From positions 88,010,501 through 88,074,500 of the forward strand of contig NC_133024.1 of NCBI RefSeq assembly GCF_048771995.1: a stretch of 64,000 nucleotides of DNA, given 5' to 3'. This document shows positions 48,060-60,100 of the stretch, piece after piece (position 1 is the first letter of the stretch; each line of letters starts with the position of its first letter). This DNA comes from Taeniopygia guttata (lineage: Eukaryota; Chordata; Aves; Passeriformes; Estrildidae). The notes beneath the pieces were generated by a model, which made no database searches, had not been told where the DNA came from, and saw only the letters and a program-made list of their open reading frames with translations. The translations under genes were made by a program, and so were the position numbers.

Positions 48060-51000
48060 TGCATTTCCTTGGTAGAAGAACCTTTATTCCAAATATGGAA
48101 TAATCACATTCTGAGGCAAGCACAGACTCTTCTGAACAGTTGGAAAACACCTATTCCTAGAAGAATACTTTCATTTTGTGTATTATCCAAAAAGTGCACT
48201 GAAATTGGCAATGTTTGAACCATGCTGGTAATTTCCATCATTTCCCAGAATTTACAATTGGGAATTCAGACCCGCTGAATAAGGAAGAATAAAAAAAAGT
48301 GCTGTAAATAAAGACCATCCCTCCCTAGGCCTTTGTAAATTCTGTCCGTTCCTGAAGGATGACTCAGTCTTACAGCTTTCTGTGCCTTGCATGCTCACAA
48401 CCAAATCTATGGTCTTTGTCTTCTGAATTCTCTAAGAGGAGAAAAAAAAATCTTTTCCATTATATTGTGTTACAGGGTTAAGGAGTGGGACAGTTACCTT
48501 TCTGCATAACAACACATATGACAACATGATTTAGATTTGTGACTAAACCAGTGTAGGCAGAACACAAATGTTTATGCTTTTTGTGAACAGTGCCTGCACA
48601 ACCTGGTTTCCACACTGTCTCCCAGCAGGAAGGCTAGGAGTGGGTGAGAGTTGACCCAAACTGGACAATTCCAAATGATGTAATGACATGTTCAACACTA
48701 AAACCTGTGAAGATGAAGAAGAGGGTGGGAGTTTTGCCTTCTATGGAAGCCATTTCTCAGAGACTGTGCGAGCACCAGGCTTGCTTGGGAGAGATGGTGA
48801 GTGGCCTTTGCATCACTTGGGTTTTCTTCTTTACTTCACTCATTGAACTGCTCTTACCTCAGCCCTCACAAGTACTCATCTGATTGTCTACAACTCTCCC
48901 TTTGGGGCAGGCAGAGAAAGTGGCTGTGAGGGCACTTTGCTGCTGCCTGGGGTCGCTCCCCACAAGGCAATAGCTCTGTGAGGTGAGGGCAGCCCCCTTC
49001 CTGCAGAGGGGTGCACCTGCCTTGCATCAGTTGCAATGATAGATAGCAAAAAAGGATGAGCAATCAGGCCTGGGCAAAAGGAGGAAGATTACTGGGAAAA
49101 AAAAATAAAATTCATCAGATATGCATGGAGCACGTCAAAGTTTAATTTCCTTTGACTATTTCTGTCCCAAAACATAGAGAGAACTGTGCACCTCCTCTCA
49201 GCATTTCCATTTTGCAGTGCAGACAGCACAGAGCACTTCCCATCAGCATCACCCTCAGCCATTCCAGCACTGACATACATAACCTCTCCAGCAAGACAGA
49301 AGAACAGCAATTGTTCATTGTGGCTCCTTTCAGAGCAGGAACAGCTTGGCCATGCTCCAGTGCTTCATGTTTCAAAGTCTGATGCTGCAACATCCCTGAG
49401 TTTGTCCACATCAGCCAGGCAGATCCATCGGACTCACAGGGCAGTTCTGCCTCCTTTGCTGGTTACACCTGCCAGCAAACCATTCTGCCAAAGAATGGAA
49501 GTACTATTGCTGTGCTCATTTTTGGTTGTTTTTGGAGGAGGACAGGTCATCATTCCCTTTAAGTTCCCAATTGTGACACAAACATGTTTGGGATAGGGGA
49601 CTGAGCATTTCTATTCCAGGACTGTTTCCCAGGTGGAAGGTGTAGCCTTCCTTGCTTAAAACAGCTCTCTCTGCAGTGGGGTGGACAGAGCCCAGATCGC
49701 TGTGCGTGGCTTTGACACCACTTAAGGCCACTCTTCCCTGTGACTTTGTGCTTTGGACCTTCCAGCTGTTTCAGCCATGGTAGGGAGCAGAGTATTCAGA
49801 GGATCCTGCTTCTTGCTGAAGAGCATGTCAGCATCTAGGGAAAACACTGCAAGAATAAACAAGCTGGTGCCTGTCCCAGGCTGTACATGGCAACAAACCA
49901 AGATGGATAATGACTTGTCAGATCTGCTATTATGAAATAAGCAAGAGAAGGACCGAGATGAGAAACAGAGAATCAAAATATGAGGGTTTTTTTGCAAGAA
50001 ATATGAATTGTTATTTTAGGAAAGCCTCCCTGTTGATACAGAATTGCATTCAGGAGCCTCCTGCCATATAGAAAAGAGCCCTGTTTTGCTTCAGAACTAT
50101 TGCTGCTCTTCATGGTAGCTCTATGGAGTCAAGAACTGCAATTCAGGCATTCCCTTCTGCCACCTGAAATCCCCACACAGGGAAATGCCCATAACAGAGG
50201 AACTATGGATTTGTGGCAGCTACATTCCCAGCAACTTCAGTGAAGGGCTGTATGGTTAGTAGGGCTAGCAGTGTTGAGTATACAGTTCCCTTGCTGTTAA
50301 CAAAGTACCTTCTTCCTGTGGACCGGCCCCTAACAACCCTCAGAGACTTCCTGGCCTCAAGTAGCATTAAACTCAATACTAGCAAGGCTGGGGACTGGCT
50401 CAATCCATCAAACTAATCGAAGCCTTGTTTTGCCCTCTGTAGCCTGTTCTCTAAGTCAATTATGCCTCTTTCAACTTTGAAACTCAATTCAAATCCTGGC
50501 AAAAAGTGAAGGGTTTTTTCCCCAGTATATTACGTTTCTAAAAATTTATTGAAAAAAATAGATTAAGACACATAAATACCCAGATGGCAGTGAACTCACC
50601 GGCTACTAAACCCACTACTCTATATAGAGTAAGGGAAGTTGCAAACACCTTAAACACAGAAAGTACAGATCATTATTTTCCCATATAGCAAAAAATTAGG
50701 CATGAGGCTTCTCTAGGTTACATATCCATGGAACTATTTAAAATAAATTAGGTCTGTGTGCCCCTCTGTAGCTTGTCTGTAGACTAGCGATGTGGCTGAC
50801 AATGCTCCTTAGCAGCATACATAGAGAAATAAAGAAGTACATCAGTCTTGAAATAAATAATAAAATCCAACAGTTGATCTCATGCTATAGTAACCTCCAG
50901 CAGCAGGAGTGGTCCTACTTGTGAGGATCAAAAGACGCACAGCAATGGGTGCCTTGCACACCTTTCCTTCTGGAAAGCTGGTCCCTCTCAGCAGCACCAA

Positions 51001-52922
51001 GCCGGCCAGTTCCCTCTACTGCATTGTGTATTTCCTACAGAGAGTGAGGACTTGCATCCAGCACCAGCTGAGCTGCCCATTTGTACAGATCACTGTGAGT
51101 AAATAGGCACCTCAAGTTTGGTCGTTAGTTTTACCTTGTTTGCCTGACCAGATGATGATAGAAAATTCCAATTCTCAAATTTTCTAAAGGAAAAAATAAA
51201 TCCTGAGAGCTTGTCTCAGCTTCATTTACTCCCCAGTTCTGTATTTCCAAGCTCTCAGTGCTGTATTCTGCTACCCTCCATCAAAAGTGGCTCTTCTGGA
51301 GAGGCAGCAGCTCGTTCTTACCTGTGGTTCCCAGCACACTTGATGGCTCTCTCCTGTTGATAGGTCTAACCCCAGACAGGAGCAGAACACCAACATGCAA
51401 ACCTCCATCTGCCTTTTTGAAGATTCAGTTCATACAACTTCAAAGTACCCCAGACTTTCAGTCTCAAGCATCAGCAGACTCTGAACATGATTCATGCTGC
51501 TTGAATCAGCCCCACATCACTGGTTTCAAAACCTAAGGGCAACACCTACCTCAGCTCCTGTTGCTGGAAGACACTATTAAAAAAGAATATGGGAGCTGAA
51601 TCAAGAACCTCCGAAACAAAATCCTGAAGCAGTACAAGGAAGTGGGAAATCTGCAGTCGTGTCGTTCAGGCCCAGTGGGAAGCATCACACATACTCACAG
51701 ATGGGTTGTACTGGTACCAGCCACTTGGCCTCTCTTCAATTTGTTCCTTTTATGAAGGAAGTCAGGCTGAGAAATAACCTAAAGAGCTTTTAAATACTTC
51801 TCTCTTGTATCTAAAGGTTCAGACTCCCCAGGGCTTTTTTTTTCTTTGAACACACATTTTGTGCTAGTCTGTAGTAGCATCCTTGTGCCTGTACAAATTC
51901 ACATACTTTCTACTGAAGGCACTGGATTAAAAAAAAACCCCAGCCCTGGAAGTAACAGCTCATAGCCATTTACTCTCCATGGCTGAGCTGAATGTTGGAC
52001 CAGGGATACAACCATGTCCATCTCTTTAAAGACTTTGGCATTCAGAGGCACAATTTACACAAGGAGTGAAACCTAATGAGAAAGAGCATCATCCCCCAAA
52101 TATAATCTCAATTTTAAGAGTTTTAAGGGTTAAAACCTCTATGCTGGAAGCTGATTACAGTTCTCTCCAAAGAACTATTGAAGAAGTGGGCACTACTTTC
52201 ACACATGTCCAGCTGTGGCTTTGAGTACAGGGAGAGGCTGTGCTTTGTGAGTGTTTCAGTAATGACAGGTTACAGGCACATTTAAAGCAGCACACCCTGG
52301 TGTACTTTCCAGGCAATTTAATATGGAATAAAAACCCAGATCAAGGACCTAGAAAAAGGCTTCATACAAAAAACGCAGATCTCAAGCTGCTTGGCTGTGA
52401 AAAGATAGAGGTAATGTATAATATCTAAATTCCACCTCTGAATCCAGACAGGAAAATGCACCATGGCTCCCCATCTCAGCTGTATGGCAGATTTCCAATG
52501 GGAGAAAACGTGCACTTGTGAGCAAGGAAAAACCCATTAGTCTTAAAAGAATCCCTGCAGCCCCACTCCAGGCAGAGCACAGCAATGAATGCAGCATGCA
52601 CTGCTGGAATCACTGGGAACATTAGCAGACAGACTGGATGGGACTCCAAGCCATGTGAGCACTGGCAGACAGCTCAGACAAAGGGGCCTAAATGCCACAC
52701 TGCTCTCAGAGTCTTCCCAGGGCTGGGCATAACATCACTGCTACTGGTAATTCCCAATTTACCATCAACCTAGAGATACTCAAAAGCTAATAAAAACACC
52801 AAGCTCTAATGAGATGAAGTCACTTTGCTTGATGAGGTTCAGTATTTTAAATTTTGAGTGGCACTAAGCCAAAATACCTTTAAAAAAACTGAGAGAATTA
52901 TTAAAAATAAGGGGACTTGAAG

Positions 52923-52968
52923 TTTTTTTTTTGGGGGGTTTTTTTTCTGTTGTTTTTTTTTTTTTTTT
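52923..52968. repeat. Poly-T tract with a G interruption
   Basis: T homopolymers interrupted by GGGGGG and CTGTTG. Confidence 0.9.
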
Positions 52969-53357
52969 CCTAAGATGATAGACATAGTTACCAAAGTTGA
53001 AAGCATTTACTGGCACTTTGGTAACTACTTAAAATAGAAACACTTCCTCAGTATTTCCTCAGGAAGGCTGAAGTTAAGCTCCATGGTTTAAAGAAATATT
53101 ATATTCCTGCATCACTATGAACTACCTGAATTGGAATAGATTAGGATGGTTTTGTCTGATCTATTTCAACAAACATCTTGCAGCTCTTACTATACATCTG
53201 TTAGGAGACAAGCAATGCAAGACCAAAGTTATTAACTTTGAGTGAATTATTTACAGTTTGTTACTTCATATTTAATACACAATAAATCCACAGCTGTGTA
53301 AATCCAGAGAAATGCCCACAGTGAAACCTTGAAACTAGTAAACAGAAGTTTCAGTAT

Positions 53358-53410
53358 TTTATTAAAATAGCATATTCAACCACTGTAACCAATAATACAT
53401 TAACTTTATT
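53358..53410 (-). terminator. UXS1 polyadenylation signal pair
   Basis: Two canonical AATAAA hexamers on the minus strand lie 47 bp apart, the first at 53410-53405 and the second at 53363-53358. They are the first such signals after the UXS1 stop codon. Confidence 0.5.
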
Positions 53411-53965
53411 CCCAGAGTACGCACAACACAGTAGTGATTCAAAATATCCTTATCCATGGTAATCAATGAAAATATCTCAAATTCAAGTGTACAACTAAAA
53501 CTAAACCTTTGAAAAAATCCCTTCTCTAAAGAATACATAAAGCTCTCATACAGAATTCTTTTAAACTCTTCTATATGCAGATGTCAGTGTCTCTCATCTG
53601 ACAATACCACTAGTTTTTTCTTATGCATAGTAGAACATCTCATATTTTATAGTACCCATTTTATAAATAAATTGGCATTTTCCATCCCATTTGTGTTTAT
53701 CATCAGCTTCACAAAGAAACCAGTAAATAAAACTGTCAAGGACAGTCACAACAAAATGATCTCACATCAAGATATAAAACTTGAAGATACTAAAAGATGC
53801 TTCTACTCTATTTTACATAAAAAGACAGATTTAAAAAGTGCAAGGCAAGATTTGCAGGGAAAGGGAATATTTATGTTATTTTTAGGCACATCCACTTCTT
53901 TTAAGCAAGCTTCAGAATGAAATTCCAGTTCGTTCTTCATGATACCTGTTTTAAAGTCTCTCTCA

Positions 53966-53996
53966 AAAAAAAATTAAAAAAAAGAAAAAAAATTAC
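53966..53996. repeat. Poly-A-rich tract in the UXS1 3' UTR
   Basis: A runs interrupted by TT and G. On the UXS1 strand this is a U-rich stretch about 50-80 bases after the stop codon. Confidence 0.85.
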
Positions 53997-54042
53997 ATCC
54001 GTCAAATGTCAAGCAGGGAATTTCCTGTCCAACTAATAGTCT

Positions 54043-54174
54043 TCAGTTATGTCTTGTTCTTCCTTTTTTCATCCTTGCAGGTTTTGGTTTGGGAATATAC
54101 TGATTGTTTGCCTGATACTCAAGTTCTTTACGGAAGTAATGAATTGCTTTATTCAAACCTTCTTCCAATGGGAC
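54043..54174 (-). CDS. UXS1: UXS1 last coding exon
   Basis: The exon opens after a GGGAACAG acceptor with [20 protein letters not shown], continues [12 protein letters not shown] and finishes in a basic tail [11 protein letters not shown] with stop TGA (54045-54043). The lysine- and arginine-rich tail is as in mammalian UXS1, which ends RTRHS as I recall it. Confidence 0.97.
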   Translation of the reverse strand, partial: VPLEEGLNKAIHYFRKELEYQANNQYIPKPKPARMKKGRTRHN

Positions 54175-57100
54175 CTGTTCCCAAAAGTGAGGAGAGAATC
54201 ATATCACTCTAGGTTCACATCAGCTCATTTCACAACAGTATCTTTTATAAAACAGCTATCACAAGGGAGCTAGGGAATCTCACTCTTAGCTAATCTAAGT
54301 ATTAACAGCACCACATGCTGGTTACATCGCCTCACTGCTGACGCAGCTGAGCTTTTAAACAGCACATGTATTTTCTGACATAAGCTGAAAAACCCAACAA
54401 ATTTAAATCTCACACATGGTTATGATGGGTTTGTTTAGTACCAAAACAGACATGCATAATTCTACTTTCAGTTCCTAATGCATTGAAAGAGACAAACACC
54501 CAGCAGTTAAGTCCCTTCTGTTTGTAAGGATTAAAGAGCCTCTTTCACAGCATGGTATAAAGCTGGCATCCAGTATCTCATTTGATAGTCTTAAATCCTA
54601 TACAAATAATTGTAATCCTACAAATTGCAGTGCTTAAACACAGGCACAGAATATAGAGACAAGAACAACAGAGTTGTTGTTTTCTCAGGAGCCATATGCT
54701 CTGACATGCTTGCTGACACCATCATCAGTACAGGAAGATAAAACCAGCAGCACAGAAACTGCTTGCCTTGCTGTACCAACTCTGTACTGCTACTTTAGAG
54801 CAAGTTTTCTTACCGCCTGTGCCAAACACAGAATGCCAGAAATGCAACAATTTGCAACACTTTGCTATCACCCTTGTGCTGTCAGACATGGTCTACCAAT
54901 ATCACATGTCTCTGTGAATCTCTTCAGAAGGACCTGGATCCTTTTCTATTATTAGGCTTACATTTATTAGGTAGGTGCACATGTTTAGCAGAATGATTTT
55001 TGTCTTAAAATTTAAAGAAGGCTACAAACCATTGTGCTAGCTAGAATTGAGAGCTAGCTATGAAAGTCACACTTTTTCCACGAATTAGGCGGATCTTACC
55101 TCTCCAAGCAAACCAACTCCTATTGCCAGCAACAGGAATGAGGATTGCAGCAACACCAGCAAACCCATTAGCTACGGACTTGGTAATGTAAGTAACAATG
55201 TACCATATAATTTAAATGATTCATTGGACTTACAGAGAGGTAAACATCTCATAATATGCATATGAAAAAGTTAAAATGTTAAAACTGTTCTGGAGATGGC
55301 ATTAGGCAGATATTCCAGTAAGGGAAATGTACTGTTATCATGTGCCCCCCTTCAGGACCCTCTGCCTCCTGGTGTTTTACCACACAGCAACAATAATTCA
55401 TCTGTACATACCACGGGTTCCCAGCCAAGCAGTAACTTGGCTTTTCTGATGTCAGGTTTTCGTTTCTGAGGATCATCCTGTGCTTCTGAGAGAAACTGGA
55501 TTTCACTCCCACTGCCTATTAAAGAAGACACCACGATTTATCATCTGCAATGCACTACGCTTTGCATTTACATCTCTTCTACCAAATAGAGCAGCAGGTC
55601 TTTCTGCACCTCTCTGCTCCGTAATTCAATCCCTGAAATGCTTTGCACAGACACAGGCTACAATGCACGCAACAACTGGGCAATCCACCTGATCCACAGC
55701 AACATGGGTTCACAAAGCATTTCACAAAGATTTCAGCATGGATTCACAAAAATTAAGTTACACTCACAGACTAGTCTATTAACCTTCTATGAGGAAGGTT
55801 TCAGCAGTAAAGAGCAGAGCAGTGGATATCACTTGCTCTGACTTCACTGATGCTTTTGATCCCATAACACCCTCACTGAGTGCTGGATGAGCAGTGAGAA
55901 GGACTGGAAACTGCATGGTCAGGCCCAGAGGGTGGTGATCAGTTAGAGGCTGGTAACTCGTGCTATAACCCAAGGGTCAACGTTGGATCAATACTCAATT
56001 GCTGACACACCACAGCACTATGCTGCCACCCAGACCTCGAGAAAGGCAGCTGGAGAAAGGGCTCCAGGAACCTCATGAAATTCAACAAGTTCAAAGTCCC
56101 AAATCTGGGGAAGTACAGGCTGGGGGCCAAAAAGCTGGAATACAACTTGGCAAGGAAGGACCGAGGGTCCTGGTGGGCTCCAAGCTGAATATGAACCCAT
56201 GTGTGCTTGCCACAAAGAAAGCAAATGGTATCTTTGGGCTGCAGAAGTGCTGCCAGCAGGACAAGGGAGATCAGCTTTCCCACTAATCAGCACTGATGAG
56301 ATCCATATGGAGAACTGGGTCCAGTTCTAAGCTCCCCAGTAGAAGAGAGACAAGGACATACAAAGCGAGTGCAACAAAGGGGCCATATGGTGATGATGAA
56401 GGGGACTGGAATATGAGGAGAGGCTGAAAGACCTGGGGCCCTTCAATCTGGAGAAGAAAAGGCTATGGGGAATTTAACCAATGTGTATAAATCCCAGATG
56501 AGGGGGATTAAGAAGAGAAAGCCAGGCTCTTTCCAGTGGTGCCCAGTGACAGGATCAGAGACAGTGGGCACAAACTTGAAACACATATGGCCCAAGAAGG
56601 ATGTGGAGTCTCTACCCTTGGAGATACTTAAAAGCTATCTGCAGATGGTCCTGGCCCACTGCTGGTTGTAGGTCACCCTGCCTGACCTGAGGGGTTGGAC
56701 CAAGTGACCTCCAGAGGTCCTTTCCAACCTCAATCATTCCATGATTATTAGCACTTCAGCATTACAAAAGGGCATCAATTTCTTTTTGCCCATAATCTCC
56801 AGTCTGATTTAAATAACCAAGCATTTGCCTTTCCTCAGAACAACACATAGAAAGAGGCCAATTCTTCTACCCAAATCTAGCAAATAGTTTACATGCCATT
56901 TTAGAACTAAACCGCCTCCCCAAGTGGACTGGAACACATCAAGTTGTTTGTGAACAGACAAACAGAGGTGACAATTAATCTATGTGTCTGATGGGTTTGG
57001 TGCTGTGATTTTTCCACTTCCTTCCATGATCTGTGAATTTACAGAAGTTTTCCAGAGGGAACAGTCTTTTATTAGAAACAACACATGCATCAGCTTCTGT

Positions 57101-60100
57101 GTTATATGTTTGCACTCATCTTTTTCAGATCTGTCAGAAGCACTTCTAGAATGTACAGACTAAAAGCCCTTGGCTAATGGCAGGAGGATGTTTCATCACA
57201 TTAGGGAGCCACACTAGAAGACCAAGCACAACCATTTCCTTCCTTTCTTGAGAGCTCTGATTTGCTACAGGCATCAGAGCTAGAATGAAGAGGAAGCCAC
57301 AGTGTTTTCTTCCCAGGTGTTGTCAACCCTTTCAAGAATCACTGATAGAAACAGTGAAAAGAACAGGAAGACTGTTGACACAGCATGAGGTTTTTAATGA
57401 TAGTTGAAGGACCACAGCCTGCACAACTGTGAAGAACTACCTTCCTGAAGTATCTCTCTTGCAGCTAAGATATTATGCAGGCCATTTTCATTCAAATATT
57501 TTACATTTCATTTATGTATTGTCCTTGTGCCAAAACAAACCTAAAAATTTGTCTAAACATTATAAAAATTAATGGGTATAGATTGCCTAGATACACAGAA
57601 AATGTATTCATTCTACTCTTCATGCAATAGTTTACAGACAATTGAGATGATTTGGATTATCTTATTAATATTTAATGATAGGATTAAATGCCTTTGATAA
57701 AATTACTAAGAAATCCAAAGCTAATTAAATTATCTACATATTACACACACTAATCAAGTAATAATTATCTGATGACAATAAGTGCTTCATAAACTTTACA
57801 AAGAATTACTAATCGTACTCACCAACAAGCTTTTTAATTAACTGGGCAAACTCTAGGATAGTGTGCTCTTCTGGGTTTCCCTACAAATACAAGAGACGCT
57901 CATTTCAATAACAATTAAACACCTTACAACATGCTAGACATAGTTCCAACAGGGGCAGGTTAAACTCTGAGAAAGCTAGACTTTAAGCTTTATTATACTT
58001 TATTGAAAAAAAAATCCAACTTTGACAAGTTCCTTACTCATTAGAAAATTTGTCCTCCATTGAATTCATGTTGATAATTCAGTGTATGTAGGGAGGTGGT
58101 GTTCCCTGCCTCCCCTCCTCCCGCCCCAAAAAAACCCAGTCTGTAAAGAGCTGGAAGTTACAGTAAAGGCCTGTGTCACTGAGCAGCCCACAGAGCCACA
58201 TCATTTGGAAATCTGGATTCAAGGACTGTGCCCAGTTGAGGTATCATGAAGAAGTATGATAAGTTCTTTGTTCATCCAAAGTTAGGAACCGAGACTCATT
58301 TAGCTGCAAACAATTGTTTCTCAGTCTACTACAGCTCACATATCAGTACGTAAGGGCTGTTTGCTTTCCTATACAATATTCCTTTTCTTTTTTTTTAACC
58401 AACTTGCACATAATTTCCTGACCAATATTTTACAATCATATGCTGAACACTTTCTGCTAGGATTAGCTCACCTTCATCAGACTCAATTCCCTCCATCCCT
58501 AGATTTCCTTGTTTCAAAACCCTACCACACCTTGTTTGACCAAAAGCTAAGCACCTAAGACACATATAGATTTCAATACTTAGTTTTCTAAACACAAAGC
58601 ATGTGATAGAGTTTAAACATATCAGCATTTGGATAGAAACACAGAAGTTAATTCATAGCCACAGGAGAAAAGGAAAATCTAGTGAACAACTGCCCTGCAG
58701 AACTGAGTATCTGATTTGGCAAAAGCTGGCATACACCAGAAATTACTTTGGATATGCATCCTTTTTCTATTCTTAAATTCACTACTAAGAAAAACATGAC
58801 AACAAACAGGTCAGAACAAATATCTTACTAGAGAATTTAAGTTCCAAGCATTCTAAACAATATTACAGAACTATACCATAAAATACTATCACATTTTCCT
58901 TGAATCCAGGGTAGTATGAAATGTTTTCTAATTATCTAAAGCTAAGTATTCCTTCAGTGCTTTTTTCCCACTAAAATCAGTCTTCAATCATTTTCTTGGA
59001 GCACTTTGCATGTCTCCCCGAAACATTTATTCCCTTTGTATTCTAATTACATACACCTTCCTAAAACAAGTGAAAAACTCCAGCAACTTTATCCTGTTCT
59101 TGGAACTGTAAGATCTCAGTATCTAGGGTCTTAGTCTTATTTAGAAAGAGAGCTCATGGGAGAACACATACTTCATAATGGAAAGACCTTTTTTTTGTTC
59201 CATTTGTTTTTTCTAGAAATCAGTATCAGTGACAAGGAAGAAAACACAGGTGGTGTTGACCAGTGCACTGTAACTCAGGAGAGTGGAGCACTCATACTCA
59301 CCAAGTTGACAGGACTGCTGACATTGCTGTTCATCAATGCCACCAACCCGTTCACAAGATCACTGTAAAAGAGGGAAGAACAGATTGGGGAAATTTCCAC
59401 TTCTCTATAAATAATATTCTTGGTCTAGAAAGAGAGCTGGCTCCCAAGCGTTTCAGTAAAGCAGATCACACAGCTGAGGAATGCTGAAATCAGATTTATA
59501 TGAGTGCATGTTTTCTTGAGGTTTTTTATTAAAAAATTATTAATATTTCCTCTTCTCTCCAGTATCCAAATACATCTGGAGGCTGATTTCCAATGAATTT
59601 CAAACAGAATAAAGCAAGTTGTAATGCAGAGGGACATAACGCTACAACCTGCTTTGCAGCTTCCTGTTTGAATTGTCTTCTCATTTTCAGAATTTCTTAA
59701 ACCAAGTTTGTTAAAAAACAACCCAGAAGGCCAGCATAGGTTTTTTTAGCCTTGTTTTTTTTTTTTTTTTTTGTGCACAGTCGGCACACCAACCACAGCA
59801 GTCCCAAGGACACGAGGTGGCAGCATTGCATTAACATGCAAAGAGTGAAAAACCATTCAGCACTAAAAACTTGTCTGTTACTTGCTGTCTCTGGAAGAGT
59901 ATGTTAGTATCTCAAATAAAATTCTAAACCAATTAATATTTTTCTCCTTGATATTTTTAAAGAATTCCATGTCTCCCTTCTGAAAGTAAAGCTGGATCCT
60001 AAGAGCTCCAGTAAAGCAGATCAGGCAGCTGAGAAATGCTGAAATCAGATTTCAATGGGTGCATGGTTTTTTGAGTGCCTGTATTAAAAAATGATTTTAA

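Larger units (their letters stand above)
46601..53339. other. Intergenic between convergent ECRG4 and UXS1
   Basis: No exon, CR1 or RNA gene was recognised. The most structured element is a pair of 14-bp CP2/Grainyhead-type sites at 48004-48017 and 48046-48059. A poly-T/G tract lies at 52923-52968. The open frame at 49186-49596 (136 codons) overlaps others and has no familiar domain. Confidence 0.6.
53340..54042 (-). other. UXS1: UXS1 3' untranslated region (extent estimated)
   Basis: AT-rich sequence follows the UXS1 stop on the minus strand, with an A/T homopolymer tract at 53966-53996. Two AATAAA hexamers on the minus strand (plus-strand positions 53405-53410 and 53358-53363) and an ATTAAA at about 53271-53276 cluster 630-770 bp past the stop. 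Cleavage is therefore expected between about 53395 and 53250. Further AATAAA words lie far downstream, for example near 50545, so a longer form is possible. Confidence 0.5.

Noticed and set aside
50540-50550. Distal AATAAA as the main UXS1 poly(A) signal
   Set aside because: It would need a 3' UTR of about 3.5 kb past three closer signals. It is possible as a minor form but not the default.
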